DNA of 64,000 nucleotides from Sycobia sp. Sy_11 (GCA_018907035.1 JACCIC010000098.1:216001-280000), one strand, 5' to 3'; positions 1 to 11,982 are shown, counted from the stretch's first letter. Notes: generated by a model from the sequence alone, not told the origin. Numbers and translations: made by a program.

Positions 1-395
1 GCACCATCATAACCTGTTTTAGTTAGATACATATTAGATAAATTAATTACGCCAATCTGCATATAATCGCTGTATAATCTAACTTATATACGAATCCTCT
101 TACCGGACAATATACACTGTACATGACATCTGGCTTTGACAACGTCGCACAGTACGACGGATAATTATCGCAGGTGACTTTATTCTATGGACAGAAAGTC
201 ATGATAAACGATCAAATTTATTCGCAGACGCATAACTGACTCGAGTCGGTATATAATTAGGAATAATTGAGAATACAGCGTATACCTTTGTTATAGCAGC
301 TTTAAGGGCAGCGAGGACTTTATTGTATTCCACGGGCTGAAAAATTCAAGAAAGTGATCAGATATATAAATGCGTTAGAATTGCTTATTGGAACG

Positions 396-427
<32 letters not shown>

Positions 428-647
428 TTACGAGAGGCCGATAAAATTATTTCTTGGTTTTCGAGTATGAGACTTACGTCGTTACTGCAAACGGGAGTAG
501 CCTGAAAGAAATGGATAATAAGTAAATTTTTACAATTTCCATTCGTCGTATTGATGAGAATTTCTCGAGACTTACTCCGTGTGTTTCATCGATCCTGAGG
601 GCGGAAAATAATATTAAGAGAATTATAGGCCTGATAGGTTCTTTCAT
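1..647 (-). CDS. Gene A: small secreted cysteine-rich protein, multi-exon, 3' end outside window
   Basis: Not a family I recognise; function unknown. I built it by joining exons on the minus strand: exon 1 647-576 (24 aa, starts MKEPIRPIILLILFSAL, a signal peptide), exon 2 501-478 (8 aa, ATPVCSND), exon 3 336-286 (17 aa, PVEYNKVLAALKAAITK), exon 4 184-104 (27 aa, containing CDNYPSYC and ending YSVYCP), exon 5 from 13 leftward (V-M-M-V, cut by the window edge). Donors are GTAAGT, GTAAGT, GTATAC and GTAAGA. Acceptors are TTTCTTTCAG, ATTTTTCAG, GTCCATAG and AAAACAG. Every intron is phase 0 (74, 141, 101 and 90 bp). The start is the only ATG before the hydrophobic stretch. The main support is exon-by-exon similarity to gene B at 3514-4827. 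Expected product: a secreted peptide of roughly 100 residues. The Cys spacing suggests disulfides, which is inference. Venom, immune or reproductive-tract roles are all possible and none is shown. Confidence 0.72.
397..427. repeat. (ATT)n microsatellite in gene A intron 2
   Basis: A nearly perfect run of ATT units lies inside the intron between exons 2 and 3 of gene A. It explains why this intron is longest (141 bp). Confidence 0.9.
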
Positions 648-700
648 GTTGGATACCTGCAACGGACACGTTTTTCATTTCATAATTTTTATCCAAACAA

Positions 701-706
701 TTTATA
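701..706 (-). promoter_or_regulatory. TATA-box-like element for gene A
   Basis: On the minus strand the hexamer TATAAA lies 54 bp upstream of the gene A start codon. A start of transcription about 25-30 bp downstream would leave a short 5' leader, which fits a compact secreted-peptide gene. AT-rich surroundings make a chance match possible. Confidence 0.35.
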
Positions 707-3513
707 GAATTTATGAATTATAAATTAATAATACAAACAGTGACGCGTGAAAATTTTAAAAAATGCACATTTTATAGGTGACGAAGTTTGCGAATAATTG
801 TTTCAATCGTGTACTGTTTGATTAAATTTGTGTCTACGATAGGTAACGACAATTATATAACTATTAAAATTAACGTCCTCGCAAAATTATATAGAATATA
901 TAAGTTGGTTCTGATAAGATTAATGGACGAGGAATATTGCCCGGTCATTAAATAATATAATTCATGTAAATACTACACGTAAAACTTGACAGAACGATGT
1001 TTTTCCTCAAAAATTACAATAATAAAGTTTTTCAACATCTAATGTAGGAAATTTAATCAACAATGCATGTTTAGTAAATTCCGGCACTATTAAATCATCG
1101 TCAGATCCCATAAAATTGTTTTATTTTTTTTTTTATTTTCACTTTTCGAGGAATCGTTTACAATTCGCATATTTTAACAAGAAAATTGTAGTTTGTACAA
1201 ATATTTCTACGTAGTCGTTCAATTATTAAAAGAATATTTTAATTTAAAACAATTAATTTAAAATTTAACTGAGAATGTGCTGAAGAACATTAAAGACTAG
1301 AAATCATAGCGAAAAGGTTTCTAAATGACAAATTTGTTTTAGAAAGCAATAAAAAAAATTTTATTTGAAAAAATTACTGATAATAAAACAAGTTGATAAC
1401 AATAGTTTAATACTTTCAATATGTAGCAATTAAATTTAATTGTTGAATTTAAATTTAAAGCGCAAAAAATTACAGATAATATTGCTTATAAAAAAGTAAA
1501 AACTTTTTTCATTTGTAATTATTATTGATAGTGCAGTAAAGTTATTTCGTTTGTCAAAACAAGTTCTGCGATTTAATACAATTTGTTAAATATTTAAAAA
1601 GTCAATAGAAAAAATTCTGTTGTGATAAATATATAACATAGAATTCATGTTTAATTTATAAAGCTGTGATTGTTTGTTTAGTGGCTGAGTCGCCCCTTTC
1701 TTACTTCTACTAATACCTACAGTTCGATACCATCTGCAAAGCTAAAAAATTTATCATTGCTACATAATTTTCCTATATCTGTAGCTATATACAAATTTTA
1801 AATTGTATTCGAAGAATTGTTAATACAATAATTATCACAGTTGACAAAACAATGAAAATTTTTTTGTTTTTTAATCTGGCATCAGGGTCATTGGAAATTA
1901 ATTTAGTCAATGAGAAAATAGGATTTAAATTTAATTCTAAATGTACCAAACAGTACTGCCGTAGAAAAGTAAGCAAAAGTCTATTTTCACAAAAAATTTT
2001 ACGGATAGAGCATTAAAATTATTTTTTCTTTGAAAAATAGCTTTTACGAGTCAATATAACATATCATGTTTACTCATACGTCGAAGGCCCACCGAAAAGA
2101 TTATTTTTATAAGTTTTAGTTAATCATTCCCATTGTTTACATCAAATTTTTGATTGTTGACGGCGCAAAGTCACAAGCAAATTCGCCAACAGTATGAAAA
2201 TGAAATTATCTAACAGTTTGATAGCCCGTCAAAGTTTTATAATTGTCTCATTTCTAATCTGTGTCACGAATTTTCTTCCAGCTAGAAACGCTTTTCCATA
2301 TATTTTTAATCTTCTACTCTTTCTTCTAAATATTTCTTTGTGCAATTTTTAATCCATTTCATTTTTGTTAACAAAACCTCCTTGAACCTTTAAAATTAGC
2401 AAAAGTTTTGAATTTACACTGGCTGTAGTCTTATTTTTTTCACATATTCTATGAGAAGGGTCGAAGGTACAATTCTTTCTTCTTTCTAAAGAAAATATAA
2501 AGACATTTACAACGATTTACAACGATACAATATTTCCAAGTTTTGCAGTGTTCACAGTCTTTTTTTTTACTTTCTTATTCCACAAATTTTTTTTTTACAA
2601 TATTTAAAAGGAACATGAAATGCAGTGGTATGATAAGCCTCTAAAATTGTTGCCCAAATCCACCAACTTTTTAAAATGCAATAATTTTCATAGAACTAAT
2701 TACATTTTAAGAAGTCATTTTTACCGTAGCAATTTCGATATTTTATAAATGTACAATGTAAAATTAAAACATTGTCTAAATTTACCTTAGAGGCCTTTTG
2801 TTGAACAACGTAAGCAAAGCTGTACAAGATAATGCCGTTGAGAAAATTAGCAACCAAATTTTTTAAATTTTCAATTCTCTAACAAAATAGCTAAGATAAA
2901 TAATTATGTAATTTATTCTATTTTCAGAAATTAAATAGTTGTAGCCCTTTATATTTTTCTCAGAAATATTGAAAAATATAAAAACGTCGTGTAGTAATAA
3001 CAGTAAACTTCGTAGTAGGAAATTTTTCAGATGTTGGTCATAAAAATTGTCGAAAAGTTTAGAGAAGCTAAACGTTTTCTAATATTAAGGTATTTAAAAA
3101 ACGCAACCTAATGTTCAAAGTTTAACAACGAGACCATAATAATTTTACTCCAAAACAACGAAAGGAAACCATATAAAAATCCCGATTGAAAAACACTGAA
3201 TGTTTTTCCTTATTCCTGATACAGTGCTTTAATTTTGCTGCATAGTGTACTTTGTTTACTGTATACCAGCCGCGTATACGAAAAAATCGCAAACTTCCAT
3301 AAATTTAGAAAGATTAACGTTTATCGTCGATAAAAAGCTACACGAACACGCACGTATATAGAGCAAAGTATATGTATTGATAAGATAGAATTTTCTTGTA
3401 ACTTAAGAAGAACAGAAGATTTAAAAATTTAAAGCTGAATATTATTTAATCGTCTTATTTCTTATTAAAAAATTCCTTATTATTAATCATCGATAGTATA
3501 ATTTAGAAAAAAT
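707..3513. other. AT-rich spacer between divergent genes A and B
   Basis: About 2.8 kb, strongly AT-rich. I found no further copy of the family, although the spacer lies between two paralogues and is where a decayed copy would be expected. A minus-strand frame at 1785-1976 is short and Ile/Leu-rich and has no splice support. Confidence 0.55.
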
Positions 3514-4827
3514 ATGTTTAATCTGCACTCAAAAATTGCTTTCTTTATATTAATATTTCCGTGCATTATAGGCGTGATAGAAAGCGCTTGCCACTGCTCC
3601 CAACCTGTAAGTTTGCTTTATATATATATTTGTTATATGTTCTGATCCTTTTTTACAAATTATTTTTAATTTTACAAATTCTATACAAAAATTCAGAAAT
3701 CCGATGGAAAATACAATTCATTTTTTCAATATCATTTTTTCTGTTTAAAGAAACGGAGAAGCTTAGATTTTAATTTTCTGTTATATTTATATTAATTATC
3801 AAAGGGTTTATAACTGACCGGACACAGAAATTCGCGAGCAAGATCAATGAAATTTCGCATAATAAAGAAACAATATTTATTCCGATCAATATTATCTCGA
3901 ACTTTTTTTTTAACTAGATATTATGTAGCAATCTTGGCCTTGGCTATTTGTCAGCAGCATTAGCTTCTAATCGCTAACATCCAATTTAATGTAATAAAAT
4001 TAGTTTTACGTATTATTTTTTATTTAATGCAGATTAATATTGAAATTGAATAGATTGATCACGAAACCGATGTCTAGATTTTATCCAATTACACATTGTT
4101 TTTTATTTACTTTTTCGTAATTTTTTAAAAACTTATTATTCATTAAAATATTTACTTATTCTTGTAATTGTCTCTATACTGCTTTTCAATAAACATTCTT
4201 CAGCATTGAAGTGCACAAATTTTTATATTATGAAAAAAATCGTGGTCAAAGTTTCTGTAATGTTACGCGGGTTTCCGACTGTCACATTTTAATCCGTCAT
4301 CCCTTCAAAGATAGTCCACAGATTTACCCCATTGTTTCAATCTATCCTCGTATATTACTGCACATTTTTACAAATGGAGAATTTTCTACCAAACAAGTGA
4401 ATTGTAATTTTCATTGGATTTCACTTTGTACCGCGTCTTTATTAATGTTATAATATTCTTCAGGTCAGGGAGTTTGAGCAATTAATTCAGGAAGTCATAA
4501 ATAACGCAGCTAAGGTTTGATTTACCTTTAATTTTTAATACTTGGCTTAAAACATTCTGTCGAATTATATTATTGTGCATCTTATATTGTTTTGTGATTT
4601 TCTTTCAGCACAATATTGGCTGTAATAATTTTAACGCTTATTGCGGAAACCCCATAAATTTCACGCCATTTTATTGCGCAGTAAGGAATTCTTAGTGTAA
4701 ATATTATTTTTTTATATTGAAGTGGCATAATTAATTAATTTTTTAGGTAACTTTATGGACCTATAAGTGTAAGAATGAGACAATGTTGAGAAAAAATCTA
4801 CCAAATATTTACTGCTTGATAAAGTAG
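3514..4827 (+). CDS. Gene B: small secreted cysteine-rich protein, paralogue of gene A, four exons
   Basis: Unrecognised family; function unknown. Exon 1 3514-3606 (31 aa) begins MFNLHSKIAFFILIFPC, a clear signal peptide with likely cleavage before ACHCSQP. Exon 2 4464-4514 gives VREFEQLIQEVINNAAK (17 aa). Exon 3 4609-4680 (24 aa) contains CNNFNAYC and ends FTPFYCA. Exon 4 4747-4827 starts VTLWTYKCKNE and ends NIYCLIK at a TAG stop. Predicted length is 98 aa with seven Cys in the mature part. Donors are GTAAGT, GTTTGA (weak) and GTAAGG. Acceptors are TATTCTTCAG, TTTCTTTCAG and AATTTTTTAG. All introns are phase 0 (857, 94 and 66 bp). Exon 2 has exactly the length and phase of gene A exon 3, and exon 3 shares the C-x6-C and Y-C motifs of gene A exon 4. 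Gene B has no intron inside its secretory leader, whereas gene A has one. The long first intron holds an open stretch that could be an extra exon (see findings). Confidence 0.75.
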
Positions 4828-4884
4828 ATAAATAAGGCTAAGGGAAGGTAAAAATATAAAAACACATAAATTCAAAGAATATAG

Positions 4885-4921
4885 AATAAATTCAATGTAA
4901 ATCATTCAAGATTGTAATAAA
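4885..4921 (+). other. Polyadenylation signals of gene B
   Basis: AATAAA occurs at 4885-4890 and again at 4916-4921, within 100 bp after the gene B stop codon. This fits a short 3' UTR. AATAAA is common in AT-rich DNA, so position is the main support. Confidence 0.45.
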
Positions 4922-5879
4922 AAATAATGCAAGATCAGCATATTTTAAGCATTTATTTGGTAGTTATTCCGCCTCACAATCAACGGAACTCCGGATTAGG
5001 ACAAAGTATGACCATTTTTATTTATATTCGTCAACAGACGTTAATTATTTGTAAACAGAAATGAATTGCTTGGTCGCATATGTGAATAATGCGACGAATG
5101 GTGCAATAATTTTGAATAAAGAAAGAAATTAAAATTCCCAAAAAACACTCATAGGGAAAAAAATGAAAAAAATCATCTGTAATATTCTTTATCACAACAA
5201 TAATGTCACGATACGTTAGATTATGGCGATTAAACTTTATTTCTGGATCCCCTTTATGAAAAAAGATCGACAGACGTATTACCATCAATTTATCAATTAA
5301 TAAAATATGATTATTCAAAATAAATGAAATACGAAGGATATAGCTGGAAGAAATGGTAAAATTATTTCAAGAACATCATAGTTGTAATAAAGAATATTGT
5401 AAATAAATCGATACGTTACTTTGGTTATGTTTTTAGCTCATAAAAGGTTCGAATTCAAATTTCTTTCATCGAAAAGACTTTATTGGAGATTTTCAATTTA
5501 ATAATTTTATGTCTGACATTCACGTTTCTCAAGTTAGGAAAGTATAAAGTTATTCTAATGTACATACTATTATCGTGTATTAACAGTTATACATCAGCAT
5601 ATTTCTAACTGTCATTCTTTCCAATGCCTTCCGGGTTGAACGAAATATAAAATTAAAATTTTGTATTTAGTAAACTTAAAATATACTAATGAATAATTAA
5701 AATATTCTCAGATGATTCTTCTCCTTCTACGTTTATTGTATATCATTATTCATTCATTTATTTATTAATTCTATCCTTTAACGGACCAATAAAATCCTAT
5801 TACACATCTAAACTAACGTAAATGAACAATTAAAATATAAACTTGAAACTAAAATTACATAGTTGATTGCACGAGTAGA
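4922..5879. other. AT-rich stretch, no supported gene
   Basis: A 95-codon minus-strand open frame (5031-5318) contains a run such as EIKFNRHNLTYRD and is rich in Ile, Phe and His. It has no signal peptide, recognised domain or convincing splice partner. I leave it uncalled, but it is the longest open frame in this AT-rich block. Confidence 0.4.
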
Positions 5880-7150
5880 TGTACGTGGAACAATAAGTAG
5901 ATATGCGTACGAAAAATATTTGTTATAAAAAAACATCTCTGCATTTGAGCCTATTTGATGAATATTTGAGAAACGAAGATGATCACAAAACTTGATGATA
6001 ATAGTGATTATAGATAATTAATTTGAAAAGTTAGAGACTATATGTTAATTCCAGTAATGCTTTCTAAATAAAGTTTGGAGAAACCAAGTTTGGAAGATGT
6101 AAGAGAAATTTCAAATAAGTTTCAAAATCTTGGTAACCTATAAAGTGAGATAGTACAGGCGTATTCACGTAAAACTCTAGACTCTCGCGAAGTTGTGATG
6201 CGTAATCCAAAATGATCACATTTAATATACCGATAAAATTATATAAAGCCTTGAAAAAAATTAGTTTTCTTGATAATTATGCACAATGTCCATGGATAAA
6301 AATTTGTATTTTTATCTTAAAGATGAAAATCGTGACCGAAAATATTCAATGGACAGGTAATTTTAAATGAAGAATAACGTGAAATTTTATGGTGAATAAA
6401 GTTTAGAGATGTTAAATAAATTTATTTATGCAGATACCAGATAATGGATACATATATCATCATAAATAGTGATTTTAAAAGATTCAGTATAGCTGTATTT
6501 GTGTGGAAATCAATAGTGCTTCTTTGAATAAAACCAACTAATTTATTAGTCTTAGAGTAAGTATGATCAATGTGGTTGGAAAATTAAAACTTGCTGTTAA
6601 GAGCTATATCTAAGTCAATGACTGTATCCATACGCTCAATAACCAAATTATTTATAGTACAGACTTTTGCAGTTGTTTCACAGTTGAAGATAGACAGTTT
6701 GATGACTACCACTGAAATGACAAGTCAATATTCCTTTCAAGCTTAGAAAAATCTATGAGGGTGAGAATGACATAAAAATCTGAATGACCTCTATGTAAAG
6801 TAAACAAGAAATCATTGATTCAAATTTCTTGCCTTTTATTATGCGAATAGAAAAAAAGCAAACTTATGGCGTTTCACCGTGTATATACCAAAGTTATAGA
6901 AGTTGTAAATCAAAATATTAGCTCTGGCGAAGACATTAGAAAAGTCAGCACATAAATAGTATTAATTTTCTCCTTGTTTTCTAGGGTATTAGAGATCCAA
7001 TTGCTGAAAAGAAATAAGGTAGTGTGGTTGGCCAATCCTCTAGAAATCCACGTTGATGACAAGGTATACAATCTAGTGGGCCATTTGCGAGATTACTTAT
7101 AATATTGGTCTGAAATATGTGAACTAACCAGTTTAGAATCGAAATGGCTT
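5880..7150 (-). mobile_element. Decayed non-LTR retrotransposon (LINE, Jockey/I-like RT)
   Basis: On the minus strand, broken frames keep the order of a LINE reverse transcriptase. AISIL...IFQTNI (about 7148-7100) matches the usual P-I-S-L...F-E block. HQRGF (about 7060-7041) matches the QHGF...R block. Further down, INNLVIERMDTVIDLDI (about 6660-6610) and SNHIDHTYSKTNKLVGFIQR (about 6580-6517) match the region after the catalytic core that normally reads V-x-x-I-x-D-L-G...H-I...A-x-K-x-L-G-F. Stops and frameshifts throughout show it is dead. The left boundary is uncertain: only weak similarity continues below 6400. No poly-A tail or target-site duplication was identified. Confidence 0.62.
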
Positions 7151-7548
7151 GCTAATTAAAATTAAACATGAATAAAAGATCCTTATCAGTTTAATGTTCT
7201 CGTTATATAAACGTTTTTAGCTAAAATCTATATTAGGATCAGGGTAGCATTATCGAAGTACCGTTTTTCCGTTAAAGCTAACAAAAAGAAACTTCAAAAA
7301 ACAGAATTCTTACAGCTGTGTTATAGAAATAATCGGGACGAATAGAGAATAATCCAGCCTAATAGTTCGTGAGATTACCATTAAAACCGAGGAGAGGGTT
7401 CGTTTTGTGACTGTATCTTTGCTCCAGAGCGCTATTTTTCTCTTTTCTCTTGCTCGAACAAATCTAACTTTTAACCGAGACCCGCACAGGGTTCCAGTGT
7501 CTCGAGGATGATCAATCTATCCGTAAAAACGATCGCCCAATCCCTCCG

Positions 7549-7589
<41 letters not shown>

Positions 7590-7743
7590 GATGTCTCCAA
7601 TCCTTATGGCAGCACGAACAATGTGTACACGAAGTGTCATTTCCACCCGAGCGGCCGCTGTCGGCGATTAAAAAGAGGAAGTTTTAATTCGATTTTCCCC
7701 AAGCGCTCGCGCGAATCTCGTTACCACGATCTGTATCTATCTA

Positions 7744-7745
<2 letters not shown>
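7151..7745. other. Transition from AT-rich to CpG-rich DNA with (CT)n
   Basis: No gene supported. Composition shifts sharply near 7400. A (CT)n tract occupies about 7553-7590. This is the first of the CpG-rich, microsatellite-laden blocks that recur to the right end. Confidence 0.55.

Positions 7746-7822
<77 letters not shown>
7746..7822. repeat. (TA)n microsatellite
   Basis: About 38 uninterrupted TA units. It produces the false Tyr-Ile open frames on both strands here. Confidence 0.97.
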
Positions 7823-7825
<3 letters not shown>

Positions 7826-8126
7826 GAGAGGTATAGGCATAGATTGGAGTGATCCAACCATCTACCGAGTTACGGTGGCAAACAACATTTTAATTTAAGC
7901 CCTCTGCAGCGTCAGGTGGATGGGCAAATAACAATCGGTGCCTTGGCAAAAGTTGGAAATAATTGTCCTTCCCACCCCCCAACCTCCCTCCATTGCCCCT
8001 TTTTTCTACGGAGATATCTGTTCTTCTTTTTTTTGCGCCTTGTTTGACGACGATCCTTTGTCGGGGTAACCGACGACTGTTTGTCTGGCACTCGTAGCCG
8101 TGGATCTTGACGATTACATTTTTGCC

Positions 8127-8129
<3 letters not shown>

Positions 8130-8173
<44 letters not shown>
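8130..8173. repeat. (TA)n microsatellite
   Basis: About 22 TA units in a CpG-rich block. Confidence 0.97.
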
Positions 8174-8176
<3 letters not shown>

Positions 8177-10076
8177 AATCCCATCGGGAAACGAGTCGTC
8201 GACGAGTCGCTCCGTTTCTCGTTTCCGTCCCATCGCCAATCTCGCACGATGCTGATTTATTCTACAAGACGTCATCGAGAAGATTGGCATTGATTAAGAC
8301 GCTCGGGCAACGATATTACGGGAAGAAAGCGAGTATTTCAAGCGGGCCCGCGGAAAGACGGGGGGAAAATGATGGGGAAAACCGGGCGCGGGAGAGATGC
8401 GAATGAAGGATATATATATATATATATAGGGTATAAAGATTATTTTTCGCAAGTGGAGATGAGGAGCACTGATGGTTGTTGGCTTCTACCCGGATCGCGC
8501 GAATTATCCCTCGACCGAATAAGATTTGCATTGAGGATTGATTGAATCGCCCGGATTCGATGAGTCCTCTCCCCCATCTCTTTTCCTTTTTCTTTATACC
8601 CAGACGCCTTTGCGGCGCGACAGGAATAGACATCTGAAGTGGGACTGAGCCGGTCGCGCGGGGAGGCGACTAGAAAGATAATGGAGGAGTCGAATAAACT
8701 CAAGAAACAGCTGCAGTGAGCGTATATAGATTCAGGTGGCGGATGAAATTGACGTGGTTCGAGAACGGCGCGATGGGATCGAATTTGCGCCGGGAAGAGA
8801 AGGAGGTCGAGAGTAGGTTTTGGGGTTGATGCCGCTGGCTATTGATGACGGAGCAGTGAAAGATGAGCGAATGCAGATAGTTAATTCATATTTTAAATAA
8901 AAGTAGATTGATAAAGCGTCGCAAATTAGTCAACGGAGTAGAGTGGATTGAGAAAAACGAGGCTAAGATTGGAAAAATTCTTAAAGTTAGAATATAGTAT
9001 GTCGCGGTAATTCTGGAATTATAAATTAACAATAATAATAATAACAAATGAACTGGTGAAGCTTAAAATTCAATCGTTATTGCAATGTCAGTTTTGATGG
9101 GATATTTGATCGAAATCTAAATTAAGTTCAAATTTAACTCGGACCATAAATCTTCCATTCCAATCCTGAAAAAGATTTGATACACTTTTCAAACTATACC
9201 GCCAGCTACTCAAGCATGTTGTTTCCGTACGCCGTTGTAAAACCATCAGGCTTATAATACCGAAGTGTAATGCAAAGGACAATTCGAAGCCGTAATCCTT
9301 TCGTGACTCCCCGTCGAAAACCCACGAATAATTTCCGCTCATATACATTTCAACGACGAGCGATAATCGATCGCAATTGCGGTGAAAGAAAAAGAAGAGA
9401 AAGAAACGTTCTTGCCCACAAAGAGCTTAAGGGCGTATTTACCGATTGTTTCGGGCTATCCGATTCGCCGCTCTTTGACATTCGCCGATTGACGCTCGTT
9501 TATATACGTATACACAGACTTCCGACAAGAAAATCTCTCTCCCCCCCCCTCTCTCTCTCTCTGTCACCCTCTACCTCTCTCCCCCGTTTATCTAAGATCC
9601 TTTGTATTCCGCAACGTGAACGCTGCCCCCGTCGCTTCTCCTATATATATACATTGACAGAGTAGTGGTCCAGTGCTCGATACTTGAATATAATAAAAGC
9701 ACCGCGCATCGGATCCCGCGTGTAAATATGTTCACCACTACTTTTCTTCCCCTTCTTGTTCATCTACCATTATAGTCATTACGCTCTTTTTTCTTTCTCT
9801 CCCCCTCTCGCATTTTCTCTTGGTGCAACAGAAAGCAGCAGCTTCGCACGATTACTCGAAGCGATCGAGAGTGGAGCTGTGTGTGTGTGTGTGTATGTGT
9901 GTGTGTGAGCGAGAGAGAGGGAGACGGTAATGACGGGTGTCATTGACACGAGGAGGCGACAAAGAAAGACAACGGACCTGCATCCATGTCCCTGGGCCAT
10001 TGTTGCGCCGGTGTTCCATTGTCAAGAGCCTCGTGTGTACACCGGGCGATTAGATATCGTATATATACACACATTC
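8174..10076. other. Mostly CpG-rich block, no supported gene
   Basis: Open frames overlap in several phases with no splice-consistent or domain-like product. It holds a short (TA)n near 8410-8428, an AT-richer island near 8880-9270, a C/CT-rich tract near 9533-9590 and a (GT)n tract near 9878-9908. Confidence 0.5.
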
Positions 10077-10078
10077 AT

Positions 10079-10132
<54 letters not shown>
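10077..10132. repeat. Compound (CA)n(TA)n microsatellite
   Basis: About 11 CA units run directly into about 17 TA units. Confidence 0.97.
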
Positions 10133-10135
<3 letters not shown>

Positions 10136-11014
10136 CGTAGTGTCAGGAAACCTCGAAGCAGCACGCCGACGTTTAGACGAGCGAATGGAAGAGCGGCATC
10201 CACGGGTATAGGATGAGAGGGCGACACAGGGGACAAACGATGCTTTTCTCTAGGTCTCATGTATACTATAGATCTATATATATATATATATATATATAGA
10301 GTGAGAGAGATGGGTACCTATACGAGTTAAGCTCTTTAGCCGTTGCCGTCGAGCGTCCGATCGTTTTTCCATTTCCTGTACGTGTTACAGGGCGAGGTGG
10401 AGGGGAGGGGGATTTCTACCCCTCCCCGCCCTCTTGGCACAATGCTGGCTCGCCCCGCGCAGATTGATAGTTCCGCGGGACGTTAGTTTCCGTGAGCGAG
10501 AACAATCGAAGATAAATAGCGCTGCTTTGGTTTTTTTTTTTTTTTTTTTTTGATCTCTCGATGACACCGACTCATTTTCAGGGCTAATAATTAGAAGTAA
10601 TTACACGGTGATGATGACGATGATGATGCTCTCGGTGCAGCGAACTGGGCCAACTAATGGAAATTATCCATTATCTAAACATTCGGTGACGTATAGGTCT
10701 TTGATGCGTACCTGATGGTACGAATCGAGGCCGCGAGTACGACGAATGCCTCGCTTTTTATGTGGACGTTCGAGGCGATTAGAGAACAGAAATAAAAAAG
10801 GACAAACAATAGTAATAGCCGAGGCACCCCAGTGAATAATAGACCATGTATGCCATTCTCAACCAGTCAGGCACAGTCACACCTCTGGAATACAAAAAGA
10901 AAAAGCAAAAGAAGAAGCAGAGAAATAAAAGCTCATTCAACGTTGCTCTTATGCATTAACAAACGACTCTGCGACGATTCGACAAACTGTTGTCACATGT
11001 TTCATCGTCGATAC

Positions 11015-11065
<51 letters not shown>

Positions 11066-11906
11066 GCCTAGAAATTCCCACCCTCGCAGCAATCGCGCAT
11101 CATCCTCCAGAATCTGATTAATAGTTACAGGAGATTATCCATCCATTTACGTTCCACTACCCGCGACATTCTTCGCCTTTTATTTACACAGTTCCGGCGA
11201 TGTATAATGTAAATCTCCGGTTTGACCAAGAGACTCCCGCGTTTTAACGATCTAACAATATATATATATGATATATGGAACGGTAAAAATTCTACGGACC
11301 CTAGATACTCACGTGCATATTACGGTGTGCATGGAAGGAAGAGCCGTATAATGGACATATAGATATAAAAGAACCGGCGCAATAAACGTCCCCTGTACCT
11401 CGATTACTTCCACTGATTTGACATTTGTTTGCGCATCAACTGTCGACGGGTTCGAAAATTAAAAGGCCGCTCGGTCATCGCGCGAGGGACGCGGAACACG
11501 CGATATATACTTACACGGTAGGCCGATGTGCCGCCGCTGTTCCGCAGTAACCGTTTCCACGGTTACAGAGACAAAGAGGACGTTAAATGTTAAGCGTGTG
11601 CATCTGTCATTTTGGTGAAGAGAGCGAGAGAGAGAGAGAGAGAGAGAGACAATGGGAGAGGGAAGAGCTACTACACTATTCGCCCGTTCATCGTGAATTT
11701 TGCTTTTAAGTTTTTCATTGACACTCTCGGACCATTAGCTCGGCGGAGTTTTCATTAGGGTATCCTGCCCGTGCAGCTTCACTCCCCCCCTCCTCACAGC
11801 ACACCTTCTGCCCCCGTTTCCTCGCCCTCTCGCTGCTCTTCATTCTTCTTTAACAGAGAGACACCTTCGTTCCAGCCTCGCCTTTCTTTCAAGCTGAATA
11901 TACATA
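10133..11906. other. Mixed block with repeats, no supported gene
   Basis: Contains (TA)n at 10275-10304 and 11019-11064, poly-T at 10531-10551, and (GA)n at about 11626-11649. Non-repeat parts show no convincing coding signal. Confidence 0.5.
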
Positions 11907-11982
11907 CGCGCGCGCGCACACACACACACACACACACATACACACACACACAAACACACATATATATATATATATATATATA
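11907..11982. repeat. Compound (CG)n(CA)n(TA)n microsatellite
   Basis: A short CG run is followed by CA units, an interrupted CA segment and TA units. It gives the Thr-His-Thr and Tyr-Ile read-through of the overlapping 175-codon frame, which is therefore rejected as a gene. Confidence 0.96.

Noticed and set aside
1785..1976. Minus-strand TGT-GAT-AAT-TAT-TGT near 1840 as a third copy of the Cys exon
   Set aside because: C-to-C spacing is wrong, no splice sites flank it, and the 17-residue exon is missing.
2146..2170. TTTTGATTGTTG resembling the start of miR-315
   Set aside because: Only the first 12 bases agree and no complementary arm forms a hairpin nearby.
3697..3779. Extra exon in gene B intron 1 (after AAAATTCAG)
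   Set aside because: The only phase-compatible donor (CT|GTTATA) is poor, the peptide is Phe/Lys-rich noise and gene A has no counterpart.
5031..5318. 95-codon minus-strand frame near gene B as another family member
   Set aside because: No signal peptide, no C-x6-C motif and no matching exon lengths.
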